This document shows positions 1 through 7,358 of a stretch of 64,000 bases of DNA, piece after piece (position 1 is the first letter of the stretch; the number at the start of each line of letters is the position of its first letter). The DNA comes from UBA1309 sp047605645. Lineage in GTDB: Bacteria; Bacteroidota; Bacteroidia; Bacteroidales; Dysgonomonadaceae. Under the pieces are notes generated by a model that saw nothing but the letters and a program-made list of their open reading frames with translations, did no database searches and had not been told where the DNA came from. The DNA is taken from NCBI GenBank assembly GCA_047605645.1, contig JASGFJ010000023.1:1-64000 (forward strand). The letters run 5' to 3'. Made by a program: the position numbers and the translations under genes.

Positions 1-34
1 GGACTTTTAGTCCGTTACATAACCCACCGCCTCT

Positions 35-994
35 TTAGGCGTGTGGTTGTTTAGTCATAAACGTGAAATATCCCAGGGTGCTCCCTTCCATATAGCTGTA
101 TTTCCAGAAGAGCTGTCCTGAAGGTGTTTGTACAATATTTTTGCAAAGTAGCAGCGAACAAGTCATATAATAGTTACGTAGCAGTACCGGGAGGCAGTCG
201 AGACGTTCTTTCATCCGGTGGATGGCGTGTGACTGGATGTAGAGAGGTAGCATCTTGTCCGAAGTCGTTTGTGGAAACAATTTGCGAATACTTACCTTGA
301 TAGGCACATTCAGATCGTTTTGCATGCGTCCCAGTTTAACAGCGTAGGCCATGCGGTTGATTCCGTTGTGGGTAAAATATGCGGTCGTACTTTCAAAAGC
401 TATAATTTCAAACTTGGGAGCTAAAAAGAGCCCTCCCACAACGACTTTAATATTCATCTGCATGCCGTAGATGCGATATGTAAAACGCGAATGATACATG
501 CAAAGCATTATCAGTGTGGCATTAATGCTTTTATAATTATTTTCAAAGCAACTTTCACTGTCCAGCAGCAAATCGCTTATTTCCGATGCCAGTTTTAGTT
601 GTTCATCTTTGAACAAGTTCTTCTGGGTAATATTTATACTGTTGACCAGCAAGGAATATCCACAACAGAACATATCCAGACAGGAGATGTGTATTGATTT
701 ATCGTTAGGATACTCTGTTGAGAGAAAATTGTTCAGGCTGAAATTCATAAACCGCAAAAATGCAGGAGGAATACGGCTGTCTTTTTGAGCTCGTACCCGT
801 GGTACAGCCGTTTCCGTATCAAAGAGTTGTTTCTTTTGCTTTTTGGATAAAAGGTCTAATAGCTTGGGATCTTTTCCTTCCAGTTGCAAAATGCAGCGTG
901 TGGCATACTCCATTCTGTCGAATTGGGTTTTCGTGATGTTTTTTTTCTTGGATACGGGTTTAGGTGCCGTGTTTTTTTTGTGTCTTTTAGCCAT
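35..994 (-). CDS. Unrecognised conserved-looking protein, 319 aa
   Basis: I do not recognise this family. The reading frame extends upstream to 1057, but the ATG at 994 is preferred because the protein then opens with a basic, lysine-rich stretch (MAKRHKKNT) and the upstream residues look like translated leader. The protein is soluble-looking, with no signal peptide and no obvious membrane segment. It has scattered cysteines (for example a CLDMFCCG stretch) without a zinc-ribbon pattern, and a C-terminal region rich in aromatic residues. It lies downstream of and in the same orientation as the HU-like gene, about 220 bp away, with a 23-bp repeat between them, so co-transcription is uncertain. 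A small hairpin (CGCC/GGCG, 28-41) overlaps the stop codon and may act as terminator. It is real by length and strand consistency; function is unknown. Confidence 0.7.
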   Translation of the reverse strand: MAKRHKKNTAPKPVSKKKNITKTQFDRMEYATRCILQLEGKDPKLLDLLSKKQKKQLFDTETAVPRVRAQKDSRIPPAFLRFMNFSLNNFLSTEYPNDKSIHISCLDMFCCGYSLLVNSINITQKNLFKDEQLKLASEISDLLLDSESCFENNYKSINATLIMLCMYHSRFTYRIYGMQMNIKVVVGGLFLAPKFEIIAFESTTAYFTHNGINRMAYAVKLGRMQNDLNVPIKVSIRKLFPQTTSDKMLPLYIQSHAIHRMKERLDCLPVLLRNYYMTCSLLLCKNIVQTPSGQLFWKYSYMEGSTLGYFTFMTKQPHA

Positions 995-1161
995 AATGCC
1001 TTTATTTGAGAGTAGCGCAAAGGAAAAGTTGAAACGATATCCGGGAGCGTACTCCATATTTTAAAGACAAGCGGTAACCCACAACCCATTTTGTGTGATA
1101 CCGCTTGTCACAGGAAAGAGAGATTCTTTCAATGAGAATGTGCTTGTCTTTTTTACCTGAC

Positions 1162-1211
1162 CGGGTGACGGTGTCTTACACGGTCGGGTAATAGTGTTTT
1201 ACACGGTCGGG
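1162..1211. repeat. 23-bp tandem repeat, about 2.2 copies
   Basis: Two units (1162-1184 and 1185-1207) plus the start of a third share the pattern CGGGTRAYRGTGTYTTACACG followed by GT. Each unit has a small dyad, GTGT-N3-ACAC. The repeat lies between the stop of the HU-like gene and the start of the next minus-strand gene, so it could be a transcription or RNA-stability signal or simply a short VNTR. Confidence 0.75.
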
Positions 1212-1215
1212 AAGT

Positions 1216-1938
1216 TTACTCAATCACAATTGGAATGTTTAACGCTACACTTCTGGGTTGCTTGAGGCTATTGTTCCCTCCGGTAAATTGCGTCGTAATT
1301 CTCAGTTCGTATTCCCCCGCAGAAAGCGTATTGGGTACCAGAATGATAATTCTGGACGGTTCGTTAAGAACAATATCGTTCGGCAGGAGTTTATGCGTTT
1401 CGTTGGTTCCCGTGTGATGGAGGGTGATCCCGACCTTCGGGTCTTCTCCGGAGAGTTTGATATACGAACCTTTGAGTTCCGCATTTTTACCTTTAGTAAG
1501 CGTTCCATCGGTTTGTCCGGTGAAGTTGTCGGTCACAGTGTAAATTTCAATCATATCGGCCCGTTCGCCAAGGATTTCCACAACTGTTTCTTTGGTTGCT
1601 TTCCGAAAAATGGCGCCAGCAGTGGCATTAATCTGGACAGAGTTGATTTCCGGATTCCATGTTTTTCCGAAAAATGGCCCTTTTATAACAGGACGCAAAT
1701 AGACGATGCCGATGTTTACATTAAAACCGGATAGTACCTTGTCTATCACTTTGTTGTGATAACGGGTGATTACACTTCGAAGAGTATCCTTTTTAATTTC
1801 AATACCTTCTGCAATAATTTCATCAAGCAGATTATCTTCGGTCAGGTTTCCGTTTGTGGATACTACCGCCATTTTGTCTGTCTTGTCGGCTGTAAGAGGA
1901 TTGTCTTTCAACCACGCTTTAAGCAGTCTTTTAGCCAT
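1216..1938 (-). CDS. HU-like DNA-binding protein with DUF4469 (Ig-like) C-terminal domain
   Basis: This 240-residue protein fits the Bacteroidales family that joins an IHF/HU-like N-terminal domain (about residues 1-125) to a DUF4469 beta-sandwich domain (about 135-240). The N-terminal part shows the HU-like helix pattern followed by a basic beta region (residues 60-125, including VNIGIVYLRPVIKG and INATAGAIFRKAT). The C-terminal part has the alternating hydrophobic strands typical of the family (GSYIKLSGEDPKVGITL, SAGEYELRITTQFTGG). These proteins are usually present in several copies per genome and are presumed nucleoid or architectural DNA-binding proteins; direct functional data are sparse. 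A -7 motif lies about 140 bp upstream on the minus strand (2078-2085). Family assignment is fairly sure; the exact role is not. Confidence 0.85.
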   Translation of the reverse strand: MAKRLLKAWLKDNPLTADKTDKMAVVSTNGNLTEDNLLDEIIAEGIEIKKDTLRSVITRYHNKVIDKVLSGFNVNIGIVYLRPVIKGPFFGKTWNPEINSVQINATAGAIFRKATKETVVEILGERADMIEIYTVTDNFTGQTDGTLTKGKNAELKGSYIKLSGEDPKVGITLHHTGTNETHKLLPNDIVLNEPSRIIILVPNTLSAGEYELRITTQFTGGNNSLKQPRSVALNIPIVIE

Positions 1939-2077
1939 GATCTTTCTTTTTTAGAAGTAAATATTCAACGAGAGACCTTCCTGTAGGAGGAAGCTTTTTT
2001 GTAAAATTTTGCCTGAGTGTACTGTTTCGGACAAAATTATCAGAGGATCGTTTTTCGGAAATTTCTGTGTTACAAAA

Positions 2078-2085
2078 CAAAAATA
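2078..2085 (-). promoter_or_regulatory. Candidate -7 element for the HU-like gene
   Basis: Read on the minus strand this is TATTTTTG, a match to the Bacteroidota -7 consensus TAnnTTTG. It predicts a leader of roughly 130 nt before the start codon at 1938. No convincing -33 TTTG was found at the right spacing. Confidence 0.45.
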
Positions 2086-2211
2086 CAATCCGAGAAAGTT
2101 AGTTAGTCCATGGTTTTACCATTCAGAGCCTCAAGATAGTTGTTTCTTTTCGGATAAGAAAGTAAATAAGGAAACTTTAACTTCTTTATTTTCAGAAAAA
2201 GGAGCAGGCTA

Positions 2212-2490
2212 AAACTTGAAGGAGGTGTGAAGCTTGTGTTTCAAGGACGAAGAAAGCAACAGCTTGAATAAGAATATCGTACTGTCGTTTTCAATATCAC
2301 AATCCGGAGTGGCTGGCTGCATCACAGTACATCGAAATATAAGAAAAACGAGCGTTCGGTATGTCCTTTCTGTTTTCGAAGTGAGTCCGGGCTTTTTCCT
2401 GTTTTCTTATGAAGAAAAAAGAAAGAGAATCTACTATGGAGTTATTGTCCCAGGCAAGGTGTGCTCTAATGAATACATCCCGGAAGGTGT
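2212..2490. other. Non-coding stretch without a supported gene
   Basis: Short open frames exist here but none has a recognisable product, start context or compositional support. The segment 2475-2490 (CATCCCGGAAGGTGTT) is a copy of an internal piece of the 232-bp repeat that follows, which suggests an earlier, partly deleted repeat unit. Confidence 0.5.
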
Positions 2491-3085
2491 TATTTCTTCT
2501 ATATAATAATAGGTATTCTAAATAGCCGGCCTGCGTGTTTCTTTTTACATCAGTTTATTTCGGTTGGATACTATCAAGCTGCCATCATGGATGAAATTCA
2601 TTTATAAATTTATTGTGCTAACGTGCATCCCGGAAGGTGTTTTGCCGGCATATTCCGCTTCCGGAATAAGGGAAAAGCATTCTCCCGGCACTCAATATCG
2701 GATAGATGTGGTTTTGCTGAACTATTTCTTCTATATAATAATAGGTATTCTAAATAGCCGGCCTGCGTGTTTCTTTTTACATCAGTTTATTTCGGTTGGA
2801 TACTATCAAGCTGCCATCATGGATGAAATTCATTTATAAATTTATTGTGCTAACGTGCATCCCGGAAGGTGTTTTGCCGGCATATTCCGCTTCCGGAATA
2901 AGGGAAAAGCATTCTCCCGGCACTCAATATCGGATAGATGTGGTTTTGCTGAACTATTTCTTCTATATAATAATAGGTATTCTAAATAGCCGGCCTGCGT
3001 GTTTCTTTTTACATCAGTTTATTTCATTTGGATACTATCAAAGTATCATTTTTAATGAAATTCATTTATAAATTTATTGTGCTAA
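2491..3085. repeat. 232-bp tandem repeat, two full copies and one diverged partial copy
   Basis: The units are 2491-2722, 2723-2954 and a third, partial one from 2955 to about 3085. The first two look identical by eye. The third matches until about 3024, then differs at several positions before rejoining at ATGAAATTCATTTATAAATT and ending at TGCTAA. Each full unit contains a perfect 7-bp hairpin, TATTCCG-CTTC-CGGAATA. The array creates repeated 91-codon open frames that I regard as by-products. It ends about 160 bp upstream of ffh. Confidence 0.95.
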
Positions 3086-3120
3086 GCGAACTCTCTTATT
3101 CGGTTTTGTCTTAAAAATAT

Positions 3121-3128
3121 TATCTTTG
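3121..3128 (+). promoter_or_regulatory. -7 element of the ffh promoter
   Basis: TATCTTTG matches the Bacteroidota consensus TAnnTTTG and lies just after the repeat array. A TTTG occurs at 3105-3108, but the spacing (12 bp) is shorter than the usual 19-21 bp, so the -33 element is unclear. The predicted leader is about 110 nt. Confidence 0.6.
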
Positions 3129-3245
3129 CGTCGAATTAATATGCTATCTCCGATTCAGATACCATTCATTCCTTTTTTGATGGAAATCGCAGTAGAGGAG
3201 TGTCGCTTCAGAATGTTTTTTGAAAAATAAAACTCAATATATACT

Positions 3246-4571
3246 ATGTTTGAAAATCTAAGTGAAAGACTGGATAGGTCTTTTAAAATACTCAAAGGAG
3301 AAGGCAGCATCACCGAGATCAATGTTGCCGAGACGCTGAAGGATGTGCGTCGTGCCTTATTGGATGCCGATGTCAATTATAAAACGGCCAAGCAATTCAC
3401 CGAGACGGTGAAAGAGAAAGCCCTCGGACAGGATGTATTGACATCTATCAAGCCGGGGCAATTGATGGTGAAGATTGTTCACGATGAACTGGCAGCCCTG
3501 ATGGGAGGAGAGTCTGTCGATATTGATATAAAAGGTACTCCTGCTATCATTTTGATGGCCGGTCTTCAGGGTTCCGGTAAAACTACATTCTCCGGAAAAC
3601 TAGCCAAATTGTTAAAGACAAAAAGAGGAAAGAATCCTTTGTTGGTGGCTGGTGACGTGTATCGCCCTGCTGCTATCGAACAGTTGAAAGTGCTGGGCGG
3701 GCAGATTGATGTTCCCGTCTATTCGGAAGAAGGAAACAACAATCCGGTACAAATAGCCCAGAATGCAGTGAAGCAGGCTCGGCAAAACGGAAACGACCTG
3801 GTGATTGTCGATACGGCTGGCCGTTTGGCGGTAGATGAAGCGATGATGAAAGAAATCGCCGCATTGAAAGATGCCTTAAACCCGAGTGAAATCCTTTTCG
3901 TGGTAGATTCCATGACAGGACAGGATGCCGTAAACACCGCGAAGGAGTTCAACGACCGTCTCGACTTCGACGGCGTGGTACTGACCAAACTCGACGGTGA
4001 TACTCGAGGCGGAGCTGCCTTGTCTATCCGCTCTGTGGTGAATAAACCGATCAAATTTGTAGGAACGGGCGAAAAGCTGGAAGCGCTGGATGTATTCCAT
4101 CCCGCACGTATGGCCGACCGTATCTTGGGGATGGGAGATATCGTCTCTTTGGTGGAACGCGCTCAAGAACAATACGACGAAGAAGAAGCCCGCCGTCTGC
4201 AAAAGAAGATTGCTAAAAATCAGTTTGATTTTAACGATTTCCTTTCCCAGATTCACCAGATCAAGAAAATGGGGAACATCAAGGATTTGGCGGCTATGAT
4301 TCCGGGTGTAGGAAAAGCAATCAAGGATATCGATATTGATGACGATGCCTTCAAGGGCATTGAAGCCATTATCTATTCGATGACACCCAAAGAACGGACA
4401 AATCCGGAAATTATCAACGGAACTCGTCGCCAACGTATCGCTGCCGGTAGCGGCACTTCCATCCAGGAAGTAAACAAACTGATGAAACAGTTTGACGAAA
4501 CGCGGAAGATGATGAAGATGGTGACGCAGGTGAAAGCCGGCAAGAAGATGATGCCTAAATTTAGACGATAA
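3246..4571 (+). CDS. ffh: Signal recognition particle GTPase Ffh (SRP54)
   Basis: Ffh binds 4.5S RNA and the signal sequences of nascent membrane proteins and delivers ribosomes to FtsY at the inner membrane. The 441-residue protein has the complete SRP54 layout: a four-helix N domain (1-85), then a G domain with P-loop GLQGSGKTT (106-114), the insertion-box motif GDVYRPAA (136-143), DTAGR (189-193), TKLDGDTRGG (247-256) and GTGEKLE (273-279), and a methionine-rich M domain from about residue 300 ending in a basic tail. Length is normal for bacterial Ffh. It is followed by a strong hairpin that separates it from folD. The upstream neighbour is the non-coding repeat array, so it appears to be transcribed alone. 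Confidence 0.98.
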   Translation: MFENLSERLDRSFKILKGEGSITEINVAETLKDVRRALLDADVNYKTAKQFTETVKEKALGQDVLTSIKPGQLMVKIVHDELAALMGGESVDIDIKGTPAIILMAGLQGSGKTTFSGKLAKLLKTKRGKNPLLVAGDVYRPAAIEQLKVLGGQIDVPVYSEEGNNNPVQIAQNAVKQARQNGNDLVIVDTAGRLAVDEAMMKEIAALKDALNPSEILFVVDSMTGQDAVNTAKEFNDRLDFDGVVLTKLDGDTRGGAALSIRSVVNKPIKFVGTGEKLEALDVFHPARMADRILGMGDIVSLVERAQEQYDEEEARRLQKKIAKNQFDFNDFLSQIHQIKKMGNIKDLAAMIPGVGKAIKDIDIDDDAFKGIEAIIYSMTPKERTNPEIINGTRRQRIAAGSGTSIQEVNKLMKQFDETRKMMKMVTQVKAGKKMMPKFRR

Positions 4572-4580
4572 TTTTGTTTG

Positions 4581-4620
4581 CAAACCGTCAGCCGATAGAT
4601 GTCGGTTGACGGTTTGTCTT
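4581..4620 (+). terminator. Terminator hairpin after ffh
   Basis: The 15-bp arms (4581-4595 and 4602-4616) pair with only one G-U wobble around the loop TAGATG and are followed by a short T-rich run. The hairpin begins ten bases after the ffh stop. It also shows that the upstream in-frame start at 4599 cannot be the folD start. Confidence 0.85.
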
Positions 4621-4664
4621 TGATATCATATTTTCTGTTATCAGTCATTAAAAAGGAGAAAGCA

Positions 4665-5546
4665 ATGCAATTAATAGACGGAAAAGCCGTAGCGGCTCAG
4701 ATGAAACTAGAAATAGCCCGCGAAGTGGAAGCAATGAAAAAAGAGGGCAAACGTGCACCCAAACTCGTTGCTGTACTGGTAGGGCATGACGGAGGAAGTG
4801 AAACTTATGTGGCCAGTAAACACAAGACCTGCGCTGAAGTAGGGTTTGACTCCGAAGTAATCCGCTTCGAAAGCGACATTACCCAGGAAGAACTGCTTGC
4901 ATGTGTTAAACAATTGAACGAAGATGCCGCTGTGGATGGTTTTATTGTGCAGCTGCCTTTACCGCGACATATCGACGAACAGAAAGTGATTGAAGCGATC
5001 GACTACCGCAAGGATGTGGATGGCTTTCATCCGGTGAATGTGGGACGGATGCAGATTGGCCTGCCTTGTTTTGTCTCTGCCACTCCCGCAGGAATTGTCG
5101 AATTGCTCAAAAGATATGCTATTGAAACACGCGGCAAACATTGTGTCGTTCTCGGACGGAGCAATATTGTCGGCAAACCTGTAGCCGCCCTGATGATGCA
5201 AAAAGGATATCCCGGCGACTCTACCGTGACTGTCTGTCACAGCCGATCCGAAAATCTAAAGGAAATGTGCCTTCAGGCAGATATTATTATCGCGGCATTG
5301 GGCGTTCCCGGCTTTCTTAAAGGCGACATGGTCAAAGATGGAGCGGTGGTCATTGATGTGGGCACGACACGCGTCCCTTCTTCGGAAACCAAATCCGGAT
5401 TCCGCCTGAAAGGAGATGTGGAGTTTGAGGAAGTTTCCCGAAAAGCATCTTTCATAACTCCGGTTCCCGGCGGTGTAGGGCCGATGACCATTATTTCCCT
5501 GATGAGAAATACGCTTCTGGCAGGAAAAAAAGAAATCTATAAATAG
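4665..5546 (+). CDS. folD: Bifunctional methylenetetrahydrofolate dehydrogenase/cyclohydrolase
   Basis: FolD interconverts 5,10-methylene-, 5,10-methenyl- and 10-formyl-tetrahydrofolate using NADP, in cytoplasmic one-carbon metabolism. The ATG at 4665 is chosen because it follows AAAAAGGAGAAAGCA, a rare good Shine-Dalgarno, and gives the family's N-terminus (MQLIDGKAVA); an upstream in-frame start at 4599 lies inside the ffh terminator. The 293-residue protein has the YVASKHK motif with the catalytic Tyr48/Lys52 pair, DGFIVQLPLP (91-100), a GRSNIVGKP nucleotide-binding loop and the PVPGGVGPMT signature near the C-terminus. It stands alone between two hairpin terminators. Confidence 0.98.
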   Translation: MQLIDGKAVAAQMKLEIAREVEAMKKEGKRAPKLVAVLVGHDGGSETYVASKHKTCAEVGFDSEVIRFESDITQEELLACVKQLNEDAAVDGFIVQLPLPRHIDEQKVIEAIDYRKDVDGFHPVNVGRMQIGLPCFVSATPAGIVELLKRYAIETRGKHCVVLGRSNIVGKPVAALMMQKGYPGDSTVTVCHSRSENLKEMCLQADIIIAALGVPGFLKGDMVKDGAVVIDVGTTRVPSSETKSGFRLKGDVEFEEVSRKASFITPVPGGVGPMTIISLMRNTLLAGKKEIYK

Positions 5547-5566
5547 AGATTTACTCCTTATTATAT

Positions 5567-5608
5567 AGAGGCTCTTTTCTGTCCGGGAAAGAGCCTCTTT
5601 TATTTATG
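5567..5608 (+). terminator. Terminator after folD
   Basis: An 11-bp perfect stem (AGAGGCTCTTT, 5567-5577, with AAAGAGCCTCT, 5588-5598) is followed by TTTATTTAT. This is a good intrinsic terminator 20 bp after the folD stop. Confidence 0.9.
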
Positions 5609-5671
5609 AAGCAGAAAGCAAACCAAATGAGGTCTTGATTTGTTGATTTTCAAAACAGAATACACCCGACT

Positions 5672-6853
5672 ATGACGAAGAACAAACCCCAACTGTGGAG
5701 CTGGAATTTTCTGAACGTTTGCCTGGCCAATTTTTTGATGGCCTGTTCGTTTAATCTCTTAATGCCGTCCATTCCTCTCTATATTACCGAACAATTAGGT
5801 ATCCCCCAGTCGCAAACAGGAATTGTATTGTCTTCCTATGCGTTGGCAATGATAATCGTGCGTCCCTTTTCGGGATATCTTGTAGATATCTATTCTCGAA
5901 AAAGCCTGCTGTTAATAGGATTCACCTGTTATGTGTTTATTTTCTTTGGGTATTTCTGGGTGACTACCGTCGTGCTTTTTGTCCTGATCCGTTTTCTGCA
6001 TGGTCTCGCCTGGGGATTGTCTACCGTATCGTCCAGTACGCTCGCTATTGATGTTGTCCCTTCGGCACGCAGGGCAGAAGGAATTGGATATTATGGCACG
6101 TTCATGAATGTAGCAATGGCTATCGGCCCCTTCATCGCCATTCATATCTATCATCATTACGGATTTCCCGTGTTGTTGAAATGCGCCATTTCGATGGGGA
6201 TGCTTGGTGTGCTGGCTGTGGCTATGATTAAAGCTCCGAATCGTCCGGCGGTTTCCCCGAAGGAGCGTCAACCTCTTTCTCTCGACCGTTTCTTCTTGGT
6301 GAAGGCATGGCCGGTATTTCTCAATCAGTTGTTGCCGACTTTTGCCTGGGGAACGATAGGTCCCTTTGTCGCGCAATATGGCTTAAAAAATCATATCGGG
6401 AATCCCGGTATTTTCTTTTTGTTCTGGGCGATAGGGATTATAGCTTCGCGCATCTTTGCCGGAAAGTTGGTCGATAGGGGGTTGATACACACGGTGAATA
6501 TGTCGGCCATGTTGTTGGTGGCAGCTTCGTTTTTCGTCTTTTCGCAAGTGCATACCATTACCACATTCTGTATAACTGCCTTTTTTATCGGCACGGGCTA
6601 TGGAATGATGTTTCCGGCTTTGCAGACGCTGTATATCAATATGGGAGAAAACAGCCAGCGGGGAACAGCCAATTCTACTTATTTAATCGGATTTGACCTG
6701 GGGCTTGCGTTGGGTATGCTTATCGGAGCTTACATTACAGCCAATATTTCATTTTCCTCTCTTTACCTGATTGATTCCATCCTCTGTTTGTTGAGTATTG
6801 TTCTCTATTACACAGTGTCGCGGAAAGTGTATGAGAAAAGAAGGCTTCGGTGA
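5672..6853 (+). CDS. Major facilitator superfamily exporter
   Basis: The 393-residue protein has about twelve hydrophobic segments and the MFS loop 2-3 motif (GYLVDIYSRKSLLLIG, near residues 69-84), placing it in the inner membrane as a proton-coupled transporter of the drug/sugar efflux type (MFS_1). The DNA and protein give no clue to the substrate; close relatives are usually annotated as arabinose-efflux-like or multidrug permeases. The start ATG at 5672 opens with a polar segment (MTKNKPQLWSWNFLNV) and then the first membrane helix. The last 92 codons and the 70 bp beyond the stop are repeated directly downstream (6936-7282), so this 3' end sits inside a tandem duplication. It is monocistronic, with no regulator beside it. 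Confidence 0.9.
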   Translation: MTKNKPQLWSWNFLNVCLANFLMACSFNLLMPSIPLYITEQLGIPQSQTGIVLSSYALAMIIVRPFSGYLVDIYSRKSLLLIGFTCYVFIFFGYFWVTTVVLFVLIRFLHGLAWGLSTVSSSTLAIDVVPSARRAEGIGYYGTFMNVAMAIGPFIAIHIYHHYGFPVLLKCAISMGMLGVLAVAMIKAPNRPAVSPKERQPLSLDRFFLVKAWPVFLNQLLPTFAWGTIGPFVAQYGLKNHIGNPGIFFLFWAIGIIASRIFAGKLVDRGLIHTVNMSAMLLVAASFFVFSQVHTITTFCITAFFIGTGYGMMFPALQTLYINMGENSQRGTANSTYLIGFDLGLALGMLIGAYITANISFSSLYLIDSILCLLSIVLYYTVSRKVYEKRRLR

Positions 6854-7282
6854 AGCTTTTCGCAGTTATGCCCATCCATCAGCGATAACTTGCTTTTTGT
6901 TGTTTCCAGCTATTGTTTTCTAATTGGATGACAACGCCTTTTTTATCGGCACGGGCTATGGAATGATGTTTCCGGCTTTGCAGACGCTGTATATCAATAT
7001 GGGAGAAAACAGCCGGCGGGGAACAGCCAATTCTACTTATTTAATCGGATTTGACCTGGGGCTTGCGCTGGGTATGCTTATCGGTGCTTACATTACGGCC
7101 AATATTTCATTTTCTTCTCTTTATCGGATCGATTCCATTCTCTGTTTGTTGAGTATTGTTCTCTATTACACGGTGTCGCAGAAAGTGTATGAGAAAAGAA
7201 GGCTTCGGTGAAGCTTTCCGCTGTTATGCCCATCCATCAGCGATAGCTTGCTTTTTGTCGTTTCCGGCTATTGTTTTCTAAT
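6578..7282 (+). repeat. Tandem duplication of the MFS gene 3' end (347-bp copies, 358-bp period)
   Basis: Copy 1 (6578-6924) is the intact gene's end plus downstream DNA. Copy 2 (6936-7282) follows after an 11-bp spacer. I count 16 differences in 347 positions; in the coding part 8 of 11 differences are synonymous. The duplicated segment ends exactly where the efflux-operon control region begins. Confidence 0.95.
6936..7211 (+). pseudogene. Remnant: duplicated C-terminal part of the MFS exporter
   Basis: This is a second copy of the last 92 codons of the upstream exporter, without the first three quarters of the gene. An ATG just before the junction at 6924 keeps the frame open, giving a possible 95-residue product that would contain only the last two or three membrane helices. 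Three residues differ from the parent (Q to R, L to R and R to Q), one placing an arginine inside a predicted membrane helix. It is unlikely to work as a transporter. The excess of synonymous differences means that the two copies diverged while coding, perhaps in different alleles, before being joined. Confidence 0.85.
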
Positions 7283-7321
7283 CTTATTCTAATCTATTCC
7301 TAAATTTAGTTTAAACTTAGG
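7276..7321 (+). promoter_or_regulatory. 11-bp iterated operator-like array upstream of the metal-efflux operon
   Basis: Four consecutive 11-bp steps start at 7276, 7287, 7298 and 7309 and read TTCTAATCTTA, TTCTAATCTAT, TCCTAAATTTA and GTTTAAACTTA. The nine-base core TTCTAATCT is exact in the first two. The last two steps also form an imperfect palindrome CCTAA-N13-TTAGG (7299-7321). The array ends five bases before the -7 element. One-helical-turn spacing is what OmpR/PhoB-type regulators use, and such a regulator is encoded in this operon; binding is an inference. Confidence 0.6.
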
Positions 7322-7325
7322 AAAA

Positions 7326-7333
7326 TAATTTTG
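7326..7333 (+). promoter_or_regulatory. -7 element of the efflux operon promoter
   Basis: TAATTTTG matches the TAnnTTTG consensus. The start codon chosen for the first gene (7359) is about 20 nt beyond the predicted transcription start. The -33 region is occupied by the 11-bp repeats rather than by a TTTG, as expected for an activator-dependent promoter. Confidence 0.65.
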
Positions 7334-7358
7334 CAGAAATTAAAATTTGAGGTTCTGC

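Noticed and set aside
2564..3071. Two near-identical 91-codon open frames as tandem genes
   Set aside because: They coincide with the 232-bp repeat units and are open only because the unit happens to lack stops in that phase; composition and start context are not gene-like.
4599..4664. Longer FolD with 22 extra N-terminal residues
   Set aside because: The upstream start lies inside the ffh terminator hairpin, and the family N-terminus and a Shine-Dalgarno support 4665.
6936..7211. Independent small membrane protein gene
   Set aside because: It is a duplicated tail of the MFS gene with no own promoter or start context; treated as a remnant.
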